Assembly: GCF_009755665.1 (NCBI RefSeq)
Contig: NZ_CP046622.1
Span: forward strand, 868,001 to 932,000
DNA: 64,000 nucleotides
Reading direction: 5' to 3'
Source: Variovorax paradoxus
Lineage (GTDB): Bacteria; Pseudomonadota; Gammaproteobacteria; Burkholderiales; Burkholderiaceae_C
How positions within the stretch are numbered: position 1 is the stretch's first letter; every line of letters begins with the position of its first letter. Below are positions 17,164 through 25,316 of this stretch, in pieces. The position numbers were made by a program, and so were the translations under genes. Under the pieces are notes generated by a model, which was not told the DNA's origin, did no database searches, and saw only the letters and a list, made by a program, of their open reading frames with translations.

Positions 17164-18720
17164 CTAGGCTGCAGCGCGGTCGGGGGCTTCGATGCCGAAG
17201 TCCTCCGGGTAGTGATTGATGGCCGACAGCACGGGGTAGGGCGTCATGCCGCCCATGGCGCAAAGCGAGCCGTGCAGCATGGTGTCGCACAGGTCGCGCA
17301 GCAAAATGACCTGCTGCGGCCGGTTCTGGTTGCTGGTGATCTTGTCGATGACTTCCACGCCGCGCGTGGAGCCGATGCGGCAGGGCGTGCACTTGCCGCA
17401 CGACTCGATCGCGCAGAACTCCATGGCATAGCGGGCCAGCTGCGACATGTCGGCCGTGTCGTCGTGCACCACGATGCCGCCGTGGCCCACTACCGCGCCC
17501 ACGGCGGCATAGGCCTCGTAGTCGAGCGGCAGGTCCCATTGCGATTCGGGCACATAGGCGCCCAGCGGCCCGCCCACCTGCACCGCCTTGATCGGCCGGC
17601 CGCTCGCACTCCCGCCGCCAAAATCGTACAGAAGCTCGCGCAGCGTGAGGCCGAACGCCTTTTCGACCAGGCCCCCGTGCCGGATGTTTCCGGCCAGCTG
17701 AAACGGCAGCGTGCCGCGCGAGCGGCCCACGCCGTAGTGCTTGTAGAAGTCGGCCCCGCGCGCCAGGATGAGGGGAACCGACGCCAGCGTGATCACGTTG
17801 TTGATCACCGTGGGCTGGCCGAACAGCCCCTGCAGCGCCGGCAGCGGCGGCTTGGCGCGCACGATGCCGCGGCGGCCTTCCAGGCTTTCGAGCAACGCGG
17901 TTTCTTCGCCGCACACATAGGCGCCCGCAGCCTTGCGCACAATCAGGCGGAAGCTGCGGCCCGAACCCAGGATGTCATCGCCCAGGAAACCCGCCTGCTC
18001 CGCATTGCCGATGGCCTCGTTCAGCGTGGCAATGGCATGCGGGTATTCCGATCGCACGTAGATGTAGCCCTCGGTTGCGCCCGTCGCAATGCCCGCAATG
18101 GCCATGCCCTCGACCAGCATGAGCGGATCGCCTTCCATCGTCATGCGGTCCGAGAAGGTGCCCGAGTCGCCTTCGTCCGCGTTGCAGACGATGTATTCTT
18201 GGCGCGCCTGCGCGGCCAGCACCGTCTTCCACTTGATGCCGGCCGGAAAGGCGGCGCCGCCGCGGCCGCGCAATCCGGAGTCGAGCACCTGCTGCACGAT
18301 ATCCGCCGGCGCCAAGGCCAGCGCCCGGCGCAGCCCCGCAAAGCCTTCGTGCGCCTCGTAATCGGCCACCGACACCGGATCGGTCACGCCCATGCGCGCA
18401 AAGGTCAGGCGCTCCTGCTTCTTCAGATAGGCAATCTCTTCCGTGAGGCCCAGGTTCAGCGCATGCGCGCCGCCGCCAAGAAAATCTGCGTCGAACAGGC
18501 CGGGAACGTCGGCGCGCACGACCGGGCCATAGGCGACGCGGCCTTGCGGTGTTTGCACTTCGACCAGCGTTTCCAGCCAGAAGAGGCCGCGCGAGCCGTT
18601 GCGCACGATGCGTACCGGCAGGTTGCGTGCAAGCGCTTCGGCTGCAATCTGCCGGGCCACCCGGTCGGCGCCCACCGCCAGTGCGGCGGAGTCGCGGGGA
18701 ACATACACGGTGGTGGTCAT
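17164..18720 (-). CDS. fdsB: Formate dehydrogenase NADH-binding subunit FdsB
   Basis: 518 residues, a NuoF-like flavoprotein with an N-terminal thioredoxin-like extension. The NADH/FMN site is RGRGGAAFPAG (151-161) plus CNADEGDSGTFSDR (179-192); the [4Fe-4S] cluster is ESCGKCTPCR near 440 with a fourth Cys in GSLC. It transfers electrons from FdsA to NAD+. Its start overlaps the fdsG stop (ATGA at 18717-18720) and 17 nt separate it from fdsA, consistent with one operon. Confidence 0.97.
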   Translation of the reverse strand: MTTTVYVPRDSAALAVGADRVARQIAAEALARNLPVRIVRNGSRGLFWLETLVEVQTPQGRVAYGPVVRADVPGLFDADFLGGGAHALNLGLTEEIAYLKKQERLTFARMGVTDPVSVADYEAHEGFAGLRRALALAPADIVQQVLDSGLRGRGGAAFPAGIKWKTVLAAQARQEYIVCNADEGDSGTFSDRMTMEGDPLMLVEGMAIAGIATGATEGYIYVRSEYPHAIATLNEAIGNAEQAGFLGDDILGSGRSFRLIVRKAAGAYVCGEETALLESLEGRRGIVRAKPPLPALQGLFGQPTVINNVITLASVPLILARGADFYKHYGVGRSRGTLPFQLAGNIRHGGLVEKAFGLTLRELLYDFGGGSASGRPIKAVQVGGPLGAYVPESQWDLPLDYEAYAAVGAVVGHGGIVVHDDTADMSQLARYAMEFCAIESCGKCTPCRIGSTRGVEVIDKITSNQNRPQQVILLRDLCDTMLHGSLCAMGGMTPYPVLSAINHYPEDFGIEAPDRAAA

Positions 18721-19199
18721 GAGGCTTGCCGCGCTTCCTCGACGATCTCGTCGAACAGCGCCGGCGTGATGCGCGCATGCACTTCATCGTTGATTGCAAT
18801 GGACGGCGACGAGGCGCACAGGCCCAGGCAGAACACCGGTTCCAGCGAGTACTGGCCGTCGGCCGAGGTGCCATGCACGCCGCAGCCCAGCCGTTGCTCG
18901 GCATGCTGCAGCAGTGCGTCCGCACCCATGGCCTTGCAGGCCTCGGCCCGGCAGACCTGCACCAGCAGCCGGCCCGCCGGCGCAGAGCGAAAGTGGTGGT
19001 AGTAGCTGACCACGCCATGCACCTCGGCGCGCGACAGGTTGAACTGCTCGGCCACGAGCGGCACCGCATCGGGCGGCACGTAGCCCTGTGCGTCTTGTAT
19101 GCCGTGCAGCGCGGGCAGCAGCCCGCCCGGCACGTCCTTGTGCGCGGCGGCGATGGACGCCGCGATGCCCGGGCCTGCCGTATCTGTTGTCTCTGTCAT
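18717..19199 (-). CDS. fdsG: Formate dehydrogenase gamma subunit FdsG
   Basis: 160 residues from ATG at 19199, preceded by AGGAG; a longer reading to 19274 would start inside the regulatory region and is not supported. NuoE-like thioredoxin-fold subunit with [2Fe-2S] ligands in VCRAEACKAMG and PVFCLGLCA. First gene of fdsGBACD. The 123-bp gap to the divergent regulator contains two palindromic elements that may control both transcripts. Confidence 0.95.
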   Translation of the reverse strand: MTETTDTAGPGIAASIAAAHKDVPGGLLPALHGIQDAQGYVPPDAVPLVAEQFNLSRAEVHGVVSYYHHFRSAPAGRLLVQVCRAEACKAMGADALLQHAEQRLGCGVHGTSADGQYSLEPVFCLGLCASSPSIAINDEVHARITPALFDEIVEEARQAS

Positions 19200-19229
19200 A
19201 TGCTTTTCATCTCCTAATTTCGGAGTTGC

Positions 19230-19255
19230 CATACTCGTGGTTGCGCGAGTGTATG
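19230..19255. promoter_or_regulatory. Imperfect inverted repeat between fdsG and the FdsR-like gene
   Basis: CATACTCG, an 8-bp spacer, then CGAGTGTATG (complementary apart from two extra bases). It lies in the shared divergent promoter region and is a candidate binding site for the FdsR-like regulator. Confidence 0.4.
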
Positions 19256-19302
19256 GAGCAGAACCAAGTGCCACAATATGAAGCGGTCAGCCCAATAAAT
19301 AT

Positions 19303-19314
19303 GCTTTTAAAAGC
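19303..19314. promoter_or_regulatory. Perfect 12-bp palindrome just before the FdsR-like start
   Basis: GCTTTTAAAAGC, ending 8 nt before the ATG at 19323. No Shine-Dalgarno is evident, so this element could affect both transcription and translation of the regulator. Confidence 0.35.
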
Positions 19315-19322
19315 CTAAATCC

Positions 19323-20450
19323 ATGCATGAAGTGCACATCAAGCCGCAATGGACCATTCGCCAGCCGGATGGCGCAGCCCTCGCGCCGCGGGTGATCGAG
19401 CTGCTGGTGAAGGTGCTGGAGCACGGCAGCCTGTCCAGTGCCTGCACGGAGGCCGGCGTGTCCTACCGCCACGCATGGGAGCTCATCCGCCAGGGCGAAG
19501 CCATGTTTGGCCAGCCGCTCGTAGCCATGCAGCGGGGCAAGGGCTCCAGCCTCACGCCGCTGGGCGAAAAGCTGGTGTGGGCAGACCGCCGCATTACCGC
19601 GCGCCTTTCGCCGTTGCTCGATTCGCTGGCATCCGAACTGGGCGCGGAGATAGAAAAGCTGATTCCCACCGCGCCCAACTTGCTGCGCATTCACGCCAGC
19701 CACGGTTTTGCCATCGAGGCATTGCACGGCTTCCTGGCCGCGGCGCAGGTGCCGGGCGATCTGCGCTACTGCGGCAGCGAAGAGGCCGTGGCCTCGCTGC
19801 ATCACGGCAGCTGCGACGTGGCGGGCTTTCACGTGCCGCTCGGCGCATTCGAGGCCGAAGCCGTAACCCACTACGGCGCCTGGCTCAACGCCGACACGCA
19901 GAAGGTCATCGGCATGGCAACGCGCCACCAGGGCCTGATGGTGGCGCCCGGCAATCCGAAAAAGATCTACACGCTGGCCGACCTCGCGCGCCCCGATGTC
20001 CGCTTTATCAACCGGCAGGCGGGTTCAGGCACGCGCTACCTGTTCGATCTTCAGTTGCGCGAGCAGGGCATTGCGCCCGAATCGATCAAGGGCTACGAGC
20101 AATGCGAGTTCACGCACGCAGCCGTGGCCGCCTTCGTGGCCAGCGGCATGGCCGACGCGGGCTACGGCGTGGAAACGCCCGCGCGGCAGTTCAAGCTGGA
20201 CTTCATCTCCAACCAGGTGGAGCGCTACTTTCTCTTGTGCGACGAACGCTCGCTCGCGGCGCCCATCGTGCAGCGGATGCTCGACATTCTGCGCAGCGAT
20301 GCCTACCAGCAGGCGGTGAACCGGCTGCCGGGCTACCAGGCGGTGAACTGCGGGCGTGTGCTGTCGCTCTCCGAAGCGTTCAGTTCATTGGGCAATCAAG
20401 CCGCGTCAATCGAAAGCCGGGGCCACCGCTCGGCAAACCGCTTGGCCTGA
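19323..20450 (+). CDS. FdsR-like regulator (ModE/LysR-type HTH plus periplasmic-binding-like domain)
   Basis: 375 residues. Residues 15-90 form a ModE/LysR-like winged helix (VLEHGSLSSACTEAGVSYRHAWELI, then RGKGSSLTPLGEKLV). Residues about 115-345 resemble a PBP-like ligand domain (RIHASHGFAIEALHGFLAA, FINRQAGSGTRYLFDLQLREQG, VASGMADAGYGVETPARQF), as in regulators that sense molybdate or small anions. The divergent position suggests control of the fds operon, as for FdsR of Cupriavidus (family knowledge, not tested). The last ~18 codons overlap the convergent gene antisense. Confidence 0.85.
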   Translation: MHEVHIKPQWTIRQPDGAALAPRVIELLVKVLEHGSLSSACTEAGVSYRHAWELIRQGEAMFGQPLVAMQRGKGSSLTPLGEKLVWADRRITARLSPLLDSLASELGAEIEKLIPTAPNLLRIHASHGFAIEALHGFLAAAQVPGDLRYCGSEEAVASLHHGSCDVAGFHVPLGAFEAEAVTHYGAWLNADTQKVIGMATRHQGLMVAPGNPKKIYTLADLARPDVRFINRQAGSGTRYLFDLQLREQGIAPESIKGYEQCEFTHAAVAAFVASGMADAGYGVETPARQFKLDFISNQVERYFLLCDERSLAAPIVQRMLDILRSDAYQQAVNRLPGYQAVNCGRVLSLSEAFSSLGNQAASIESRGHRSANRLA

Positions 20451-21358
20451 ACGCGCTCGCGGTAGGTCGCAGCGCTTGCCCTCTGCGGGTTGTGCCGGAC
20501 GCGCAGCCCGAAAAGATCATCAAGCCCGTGCGGAGCAACGACGCCCAGTGTTCCGTCGCTGTTGAGGTACACGCCAACGCACGTGGCGAACTCCGGCCAA
20601 GTCGCAACGCCTTCTTCCAGCGAGGCGAGCGGCGCAACAACCTGGCCGAGGGCGTCGGCGAACCAGCGATGGACGCCGGCCTGATTCGTTACTTCCCAGC
20701 AGAGGGTTGGCATGGCCGAGCGAAGCTGCTTTTCGAGATGGGCATCGTGCTCGGGACCGGCATTCGCATCGAAGTAGACAACGTCCATGTCTTCGACGGG
20801 CGAACGGTGGTCGAAACCATGCAGGGTGTCCCACACCAACGAGCGGATGGCGCCGGCACCGATGCACCAGGACTGGAGTTGAAGCGAGCGAACCGCACGC
20901 AGCGCGGCCATCAGCGGGTCTGACGCGGCCACCATCGTGGTGAGCCTGCGTTCGAGCTTCGTTGGCCATTGGCCCCGCGGCCGCTCCATCGCAACCGACG
21001 AAATTTGGAAGCCCAGCTTGGCGAAGAACTCGGCGGCCCCGGGTCTGCCCGCCCGCAGCACCCATGTGATGTCTGTCTCCGAACCTACGATGTGCTGCAC
21101 GAGCGCCTGTCCGATGCCTCTTCGGCGGAACGGCTCGGCGACCACAACCATGGACAGGTAGCCATTGGACAGGCCGTCGCCGATGGCGCGCGCAAAGCCG
21201 ACAACCTGGTCATCTGCCACCGCGATCACCGACGCATGCGATGCCGAGATCAGCTGGCCGAGGTACTCGGCACCAGAGATCCGGTGGGCCCATCCGTTAG
21301 CCGAAAGGAGCCGATAAACCGCCTCGACGTCGGAAGCAGCAACGCTGCGAATCTGCAT
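20396..21358 (-). CDS. GNAT acetyltransferase fused to a COG3575-like nucleotidyltransferase
   Basis: 320 residues. Residues 1-130 are a GNAT domain (VVAEPFRRRGIGQALVQHIV is the acetyl-CoA loop; AAEFFAKLGFQ follows). Residues about 145-320 match the COG3575/DUF925 nucleotidyltransferase-like group (SWCIGAGAIRSLVWDTLHGF, then SPVEDMDVVYFD with the acidic pair). Start has GAGGAG upstream. It is the last gene of a four-gene run with DinB, AadA-like and AAC(6')-like genes. Fusion of two group-transfer domains suggests drug or metabolite modification, but substrates are unknown. Confidence 0.8.
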   Translation of the reverse strand: MQIRSVAASDVEAVYRLLSANGWAHRISGAEYLGQLISASHASVIAVADDQVVGFARAIGDGLSNGYLSMVVVAEPFRRRGIGQALVQHIVGSETDITWVLRAGRPGAAEFFAKLGFQISSVAMERPRGQWPTKLERRLTTMVAASDPLMAALRAVRSLQLQSWCIGAGAIRSLVWDTLHGFDHRSPVEDMDVVYFDANAGPEHDAHLEKQLRSAMPTLCWEVTNQAGVHRWFADALGQVVAPLASLEEGVATWPEFATCVGVYLNSDGTLGVVAPHGLDDLFGLRVRHNPQRASAATYRERVQAKRFAERWPRLSIDAA

Positions 21359-21367
21359 GTCTACTCC

Positions 21368-21868
21368 TCAAAGAACAAGCGGAACATCCCTCAAGAACAC
21401 CGGCAAGTCCATCGTCGGGGGACGAAGCGATGCCTGGTAAAGCATCTGCGCCACATATCCGCGGTGGTAGGTCTTGTGATTCACCACGTGGAGCAGCATG
21501 TCGCCGCGGGTCATCGCCCCGGGGCCGCCGTCGACGAACTCGAAGTGCACGACTTCATCGTGCGCCGTGCCGGAGATCCGGTCGGCATAGTCGATGTACC
21601 AGCCGTCGATGAGCGTCTGTGCATTGCAAAGCTCCCCAAGGCTTGGCATCACCTCTGTGTTGCGCGAAGTGAAGCCATGGCGTTCTCCTTCGAGGTGAGC
21701 CTTCCAGATGAGGTCGACCACATAGGCGTGATTGAGCGTCTTGATCATGTCGCCCAATGCGGATGCAGCTTCCTCGCTTTTGGGCAACTCGGCCAGCGCG
21801 CCGAAGAGGCGTGAGTTTGCCCAGGCCGTGTAGCGGGTGAGCATGCGGATGTTGCGGGTGTCGGTCAC
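21368..21868 (-). CDS. DinB-fold protein
   Basis: 166 residues from GTG at 21868 with AAGG upstream. The four-helix DinB/YfiT fold is indicated by LTRYTAWANSRLFGALAELP at the N-terminus, the first metal His in TLNHAYVVDLIWKAHL and the HVVNHKTYHRGYVAQML signature supplying the two other His. Such proteins are metal-dependent thiol-S-transferases or of unknown role. It lies 9 nt upstream of the GNAT-nucleotidyltransferase gene and 92 nt after the AadA-like gene. Confidence 0.88.
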   Translation of the reverse strand: MTDTRNIRMLTRYTAWANSRLFGALAELPKSEEAASALGDMIKTLNHAYVVDLIWKAHLEGERHGFTSRNTEVMPSLGELCNAQTLIDGWYIDYADRISGTAHDEVVHFEFVDGGPGAMTRGDMLLHVVNHKTYHRGYVAQMLYQASLRPPTMDLPVFLRDVPLVL

Positions 21869-21960
21869 AGGGCCTTCATGAATTGTTTATTTCCCTTTTT
21901 GCATCGACTCGTCTAAAGGGATGGAGCACACCTCCAGTGAACAGGCAAAAATGCTGAGAT

Positions 21961-23358
21961 TCATCGACCCCGCCCCGCCCGTTGGGCAAGCCTGAGCACC
22001 TGCTGATCGAACCACCCGACGAACTTGTGGCACGCTTCTCGAACGGCCTCCAGCGGCGCCTCTAGAGAAATGTATTGCTCTGAGCGAAGGGGTTGGTGCA
22101 ACACCTTTACGGTTCTTCCATCCGGACAAAAGATGAATGACTTTCCGCTGTTGTCAAACATCTCACCCCAGTTGATGAGAAAACTGAACTTGCCGTACAG
22201 CCGCTCATCCTCGCTCAATTGCGGCAACGTACGGTCGTCGAAGAGCTCCGCGCCGCGGCGGCAGCCGTACAAGAGCCTGTCCAAGTAATCGAACAATTCC
22301 ACGTCAGCCATGCCGTCGAACTCCCGGTTCCATAAAGCCGGCAAGTTGATCGCGAGCTGCTCGAATTCATCACGCGGCAGCCCGCAGCGTGGATTTGCGT
22401 AGTCTCCAATGGAGAACCCGCTGGCCCAAACGCGCATTCGACCCCATGCTGCGGAGGGCACTACCAAGTCGGGCTCCACCATCGCTTCGATGGCGAAATG
22501 ATCTTTGCGGCCAAATAGCATAGTGCGTGAGCCACGGGAAGAAATTTCGGTCTTTTGCTCGAACCAACGGGCCGCGCAGACGCGCTCGACCATTGCCCTG
22601 GCGTATCTCACAAACGCAGCCACTTCCATCGCACGATGGGCCAAGTCGTCTTCTGCACAGCCCAAGTAAGCCGCATACGCTGTCGCCAACACAGGCCGAT
22701 GCTCGTCGGGCAAGCGCTCAAGAACCCACTCCGCGGCGGCGTTCTTGGAAGTGATCTCACCGGTGGCCGCGCTGAACCATATGCGCGCGAGTGCAAGCAC
22801 TACGTTGCGCTCGTCGCCTTGCCAATCGGGCTCGTCGTTCCACTGCGCAACAGTGTCCAGAAGGGCCTGCGAGAAGTCGGCTTCAGGCACAGGGTCGAAC
22901 AATTCCACGGCAGGTGCACCGGCCACGCATACGCTGTGCTGTCTCACCTTTGTGAGCAATATCGCAAGGTCATGGTCCGGCACGGCGGGCGAGATGATTC
23001 CGGCTTGCAACTCCTCGCGAAGCCATTCGCCGAACTGCAGTTCGCGAAGCGGCGGGTATCGCCACGGCACGACTTCGCTCTGAACGACAAGCGTCACTTC
23101 GAGGGGGCGCCATGGCCCGTCGACTCCCGGTGCGGCCGAGACGGACAGCAGGTCCATCATCAGCGACCGCCTGACCGGGTCTGTGAGCGCATTGTTCACG
23201 GTAACCATCAGATCGATGTCGCTGAGCGGCTTGAGCCCACCATCGACGGCTGAACCAAACAGGTGGATGGCTTGGAGGTTGTCGGCCAAGTGACGCTCGA
23301 GCACGGCTCGCGCTTGCGACAGCTGCGGGGTGATTTCAGCGGGCAGTGACGCAGTCAT
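21961..23358 (-). CDS. AadA-like aminoglycoside adenylyltransferase fused to an Imm42-like domain
   Basis: 465 residues from ATG at 23358, which overlaps the stop of the AAC(6')-like gene. Residues 1-265 closely resemble ANT(3'')(9) AadA: nucleotidyl motif GSAVDGG (35-41) with Asp47/Asp49, Glu87 in the LEVTLVV strand, and Trp112 and Asp178 at the positions linked to streptomycin binding in Salmonella AadA. After a short linker (EQKTEISSRGS), residues 280-465 resemble the Imm42 immunity family (MLFGRKDHFAIEA, IGDYANP, LINWGEMFDNSGKSFIF). AadA proteins are normally about 262 residues, so the tail is an addition. The 3' half is less GC-rich. Confidence 0.85.
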   Translation of the reverse strand: MTASLPAEITPQLSQARAVLERHLADNLQAIHLFGSAVDGGLKPLSDIDLMVTVNNALTDPVRRSLMMDLLSVSAAPGVDGPWRPLEVTLVVQSEVVPWRYPPLRELQFGEWLREELQAGIISPAVPDHDLAILLTKVRQHSVCVAGAPAVELFDPVPEADFSQALLDTVAQWNDEPDWQGDERNVVLALARIWFSAATGEITSKNAAAEWVLERLPDEHRPVLATAYAAYLGCAEDDLAHRAMEVAAFVRYARAMVERVCAARWFEQKTEISSRGSRTMLFGRKDHFAIEAMVEPDLVVPSAAWGRMRVWASGFSIGDYANPRCGLPRDEFEQLAINLPALWNREFDGMADVELFDYLDRLLYGCRRGAELFDDRTLPQLSEDERLYGKFSFLINWGEMFDNSGKSFIFCPDGRTVKVLHQPLRSEQYISLEAPLEAVREACHKFVGWFDQQVLRLAQRAGRGR

Positions 23359-23876
23359 CAAATCGGCTCTTCTCTTTCATACAGCATAAGCAGCGCAGGT
23401 CCATCAGGCGTCATGACTTCGCCAACGTCCTTGAAGCCAACCTTTCTGTAGCACCGTATGGCACGTGCGTTGTCGGGCGAGGGGTCTGTCTGCACTTTCG
23501 AAACCGCTGGGTCCTGAAAGAGCCGCTCGACGAAAGCCTCGATCATTGCGGTGCCGAGGCCCTGGTTCAATCGCGCGGCGTCTGCCAGAAACTGGTCGAT
23601 GCCTCTCGCGCCGGCATCGGTTTCGTCTTCCCACCAGCCGTCTCCGGAGTCTTGCACCACATAGATCTGGATGAACCCGATCGGCTCATCATCAAGGCTG
23701 GCGATGAACGCCCTGGTCGAAGACCTGCCGTCGAGCGTGGGCAGGTACTCGTCCTTTATCTCTTCCAGCGTGCTGGGCTCGCTCCACCATTCGGCGACGT
23801 GGGGCCGCCGAACCCATTCGTGGAACATCGGAAAGTCGCGCTCTTCCAGTGGCCTGAATGAAAGTGTCTTGGACAC
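23358..23876 (-). CDS. AAC(6')-Ib-like aminoglycoside N-acetyltransferase
   Basis: 172 residues from GTG at 23876, preceded by AAGGAG 9 nt upstream; the longer reading to 24092 has no ribosome site and no homology. The GNAT fold strongly resembles AAC(6')-Ib: EWVRRPHVAEWW at 20-31, EYLPTL, SGDGWWEDETDAGARGIDQ at 77-95, the CoA loop NQGLGTAMI (104-112) and QTDPSPDNARAIRCYRKVGF (129-148). Such enzymes acetylate the 6'-amino group of kanamycin-class drugs. It is translationally coupled to the AadA-like gene. No integron attC site is visible. Confidence 0.85.
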   Translation of the reverse strand: MSKTLSFRPLEERDFPMFHEWVRRPHVAEWWSEPSTLEEIKDEYLPTLDGRSSTRAFIASLDDEPIGFIQIYVVQDSGDGWWEDETDAGARGIDQFLADAARLNQGLGTAMIEAFVERLFQDPAVSKVQTDPSPDNARAIRCYRKVGFKDVGEVMTPDGPALLMLYEREEPI

Positions 23877-23956
23877 GAGCGGGTACTCCTTTTCAAGCTG
23901 AGGGCGGGTCTTTACTATAGGGCTCGATTTGGCGTCGACCCGTACCAGGAGTTCAC

Positions 23957-24529
23957 ATGAACCGCGCTGCCGTATGCATGCTGCTGGCCAGTGCCCTTGT
24001 GCTGGGTTGCGCGCCAGGCTCGGGCCAGACCGATACTGGGTGGGGCGCGCTGCGCAACGGCGACGTCGTTCTGTTCCGGCATGCCGAGGCACCGGGAATC
24101 GGAGACCCGCCCGGCATGCGCCTGGACGACTGCAGCACGCAGCGCAACCTCGACGACACGGGCCGCAAGCAAGCGCGCCGCATCGGCGAGCGGTTTCGAG
24201 AACGCGGCATTGCGGTGTCCACCGTGCTTACGTCCGAATGGTGCCGTGCGCGCGATACCGCTACCTTGGCCTTCCCCGCCATCAAGCCTCGTGTCGACAG
24301 TGCATTCAATTCGCTGTTCTCCGATCGATCGCGCGAGCCGGAGCAGAGCGCGCGTGCACGGGCGCTGCTCTTGGCCTGGCGCGGCCCGGGCGTGCTCGTG
24401 GTAACCACTCACCAGGCCAACATCAGTGCGCTGACGGGCGTCGCGCTGGCGTCCGGTGAAGGCGTGGTCATGCGATCGCGCCAGGGCGCCTTGGCAGTGG
24501 TGGGCACGCTACCCACCGACGGGCAATGA
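23957..24529 (+). CDS. Histidine phosphatase-family lipoprotein
   Basis: 190 residues. Lipoprotein signal with Cys18 (ASALVLGC). The phosphohistidine motif is LFRHAEAP (Arg41-His42); a second catalytic Arg lies in SEWCRARDTA and the distal His in VTTHQANISAL. This is the histidine phosphatase superfamily, here an envelope-anchored member with unknown phosphoester substrate. A CAGGAG precedes the ATG. It is divergent from the AAC(6')-like gene with an 80-bp gap. Confidence 0.88.
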   Translation: MNRAAVCMLLASALVLGCAPGSGQTDTGWGALRNGDVVLFRHAEAPGIGDPPGMRLDDCSTQRNLDDTGRKQARRIGERFRERGIAVSTVLTSEWCRARDTATLAFPAIKPRVDSAFNSLFSDRSREPEQSARARALLLAWRGPGVLVVTTHQANISALTGVALASGEGVVMRSRQGALAVVGTLPTDGQ

Positions 24530-24537
24530 CGCCTGGG

Positions 24538-25305
24538 TCAGGTGAACGAAGCGACCCAGTCCCAAACCGCTTCGGGCGCCTCGATCATCACGTTGTGGGC
24601 GTGCGGTCCAAGGTCGCGGGCATCGGGGTCCAGCGCGCGGGTCTGCTCCATCGTCCCCAACGCATCGTCGCGCCCCCGGCCAAGGTGAACGGGGCAGCGG
24701 GCCAGCGCCATCAGTTCAGACAGCGGCGGCTTGCCGACCGCGTTGGCCCGTGGGTCCATCGCCAGGCGCCATCCGTCGGCGTCGCGCTCCACGCCTCTTG
24801 CAGCGGCAGCCGCCGATGCATCGGCAATTCCCGCAAGGCCTGAAACCTTCAGGTATCGCTCCTGCGCTTCTTCTTCCGTGGAAAACTTCTTGGCGGGTTG
24901 CAATGCCAGCGTTTCCATGCGGCGCAGTTCATCGTCGCTCCATGCAGCCTTGATGCCGGCCCCAAAGACCCGGTGCGGTGCCACACCGAACCAGCCCGTG
25001 GCCAGCGCGAGGGCGATCACTCCGCCCAGCGAATGCCCCAGCACCACCAGCCGCCCCGCGGGGTCGACGTGCGGCAGCGCGGCGCGCGCAACGGTTGCTG
25101 CGCATTGGCCAACGGCATAAGAGTCTTGCCGGCCAGATCGGCCATGGCCGGGCAAGTCCAGGGCGAGCCAGCGGCCGGCCCAGCGGGCGCTGGCCGTGTC
25201 GCACATGGGCGACCACACGGCCCCGGTTGCGCCCATGCCATGCAGCATGAGAAGCAGGTCGGGGCCTTCGCCGCCTTGGTCCGCGTACATGTTTGCTGTT
25301 TGCAT
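24538..25305 (-). CDS. Alpha/beta hydrolase
   Basis: 255 residues from ATG at 25305. Canonical features: oxyanion-hole motif LLMLHGMGATGAVW near 16-30, LDLPGHGRSGRQD near 50 and the nucleophile elbow VVLGHSLGGVIA near 90; the catalytic Asp would be in GRGRDDALG and the His in LGPHAHNVMIEAP. Substrate unknown. It lies 11 nt downstream of a small membrane-protein gene and is probably co-transcribed with the EamA transporter upstream. Confidence 0.9.
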   Translation of the reverse strand: MQTANMYADQGGEGPDLLLMLHGMGATGAVWSPMCDTASARWAGRWLALDLPGHGRSGRQDSYAVGQCAATVARAALPHVDPAGRLVVLGHSLGGVIALALATGWFGVAPHRVFGAGIKAAWSDDELRRMETLALQPAKKFSTEEEAQERYLKVSGLAGIADASAAAAARGVERDADGWRLAMDPRANAVGKPPLSELMALARCPVHLGRGRDDALGTMEQTRALDPDARDLGPHAHNVMIEAPEAVWDWVASFT

Positions 25306-25316
25306 CGCATCGTTCC

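Noticed and set aside
19200..19274. Longer fdsG start at 19274
   Set aside because: The ATG at 19199 has AGGAG and the FdsG N-terminus; the extension covers the divergent promoter region.
21961..23876. Integron cassettes carrying aadA and aac(6')
   Set aside because: The genes overlap by ATGA, and no attC palindrome or integrase is seen; cassettes carry one gene each with an attC site.
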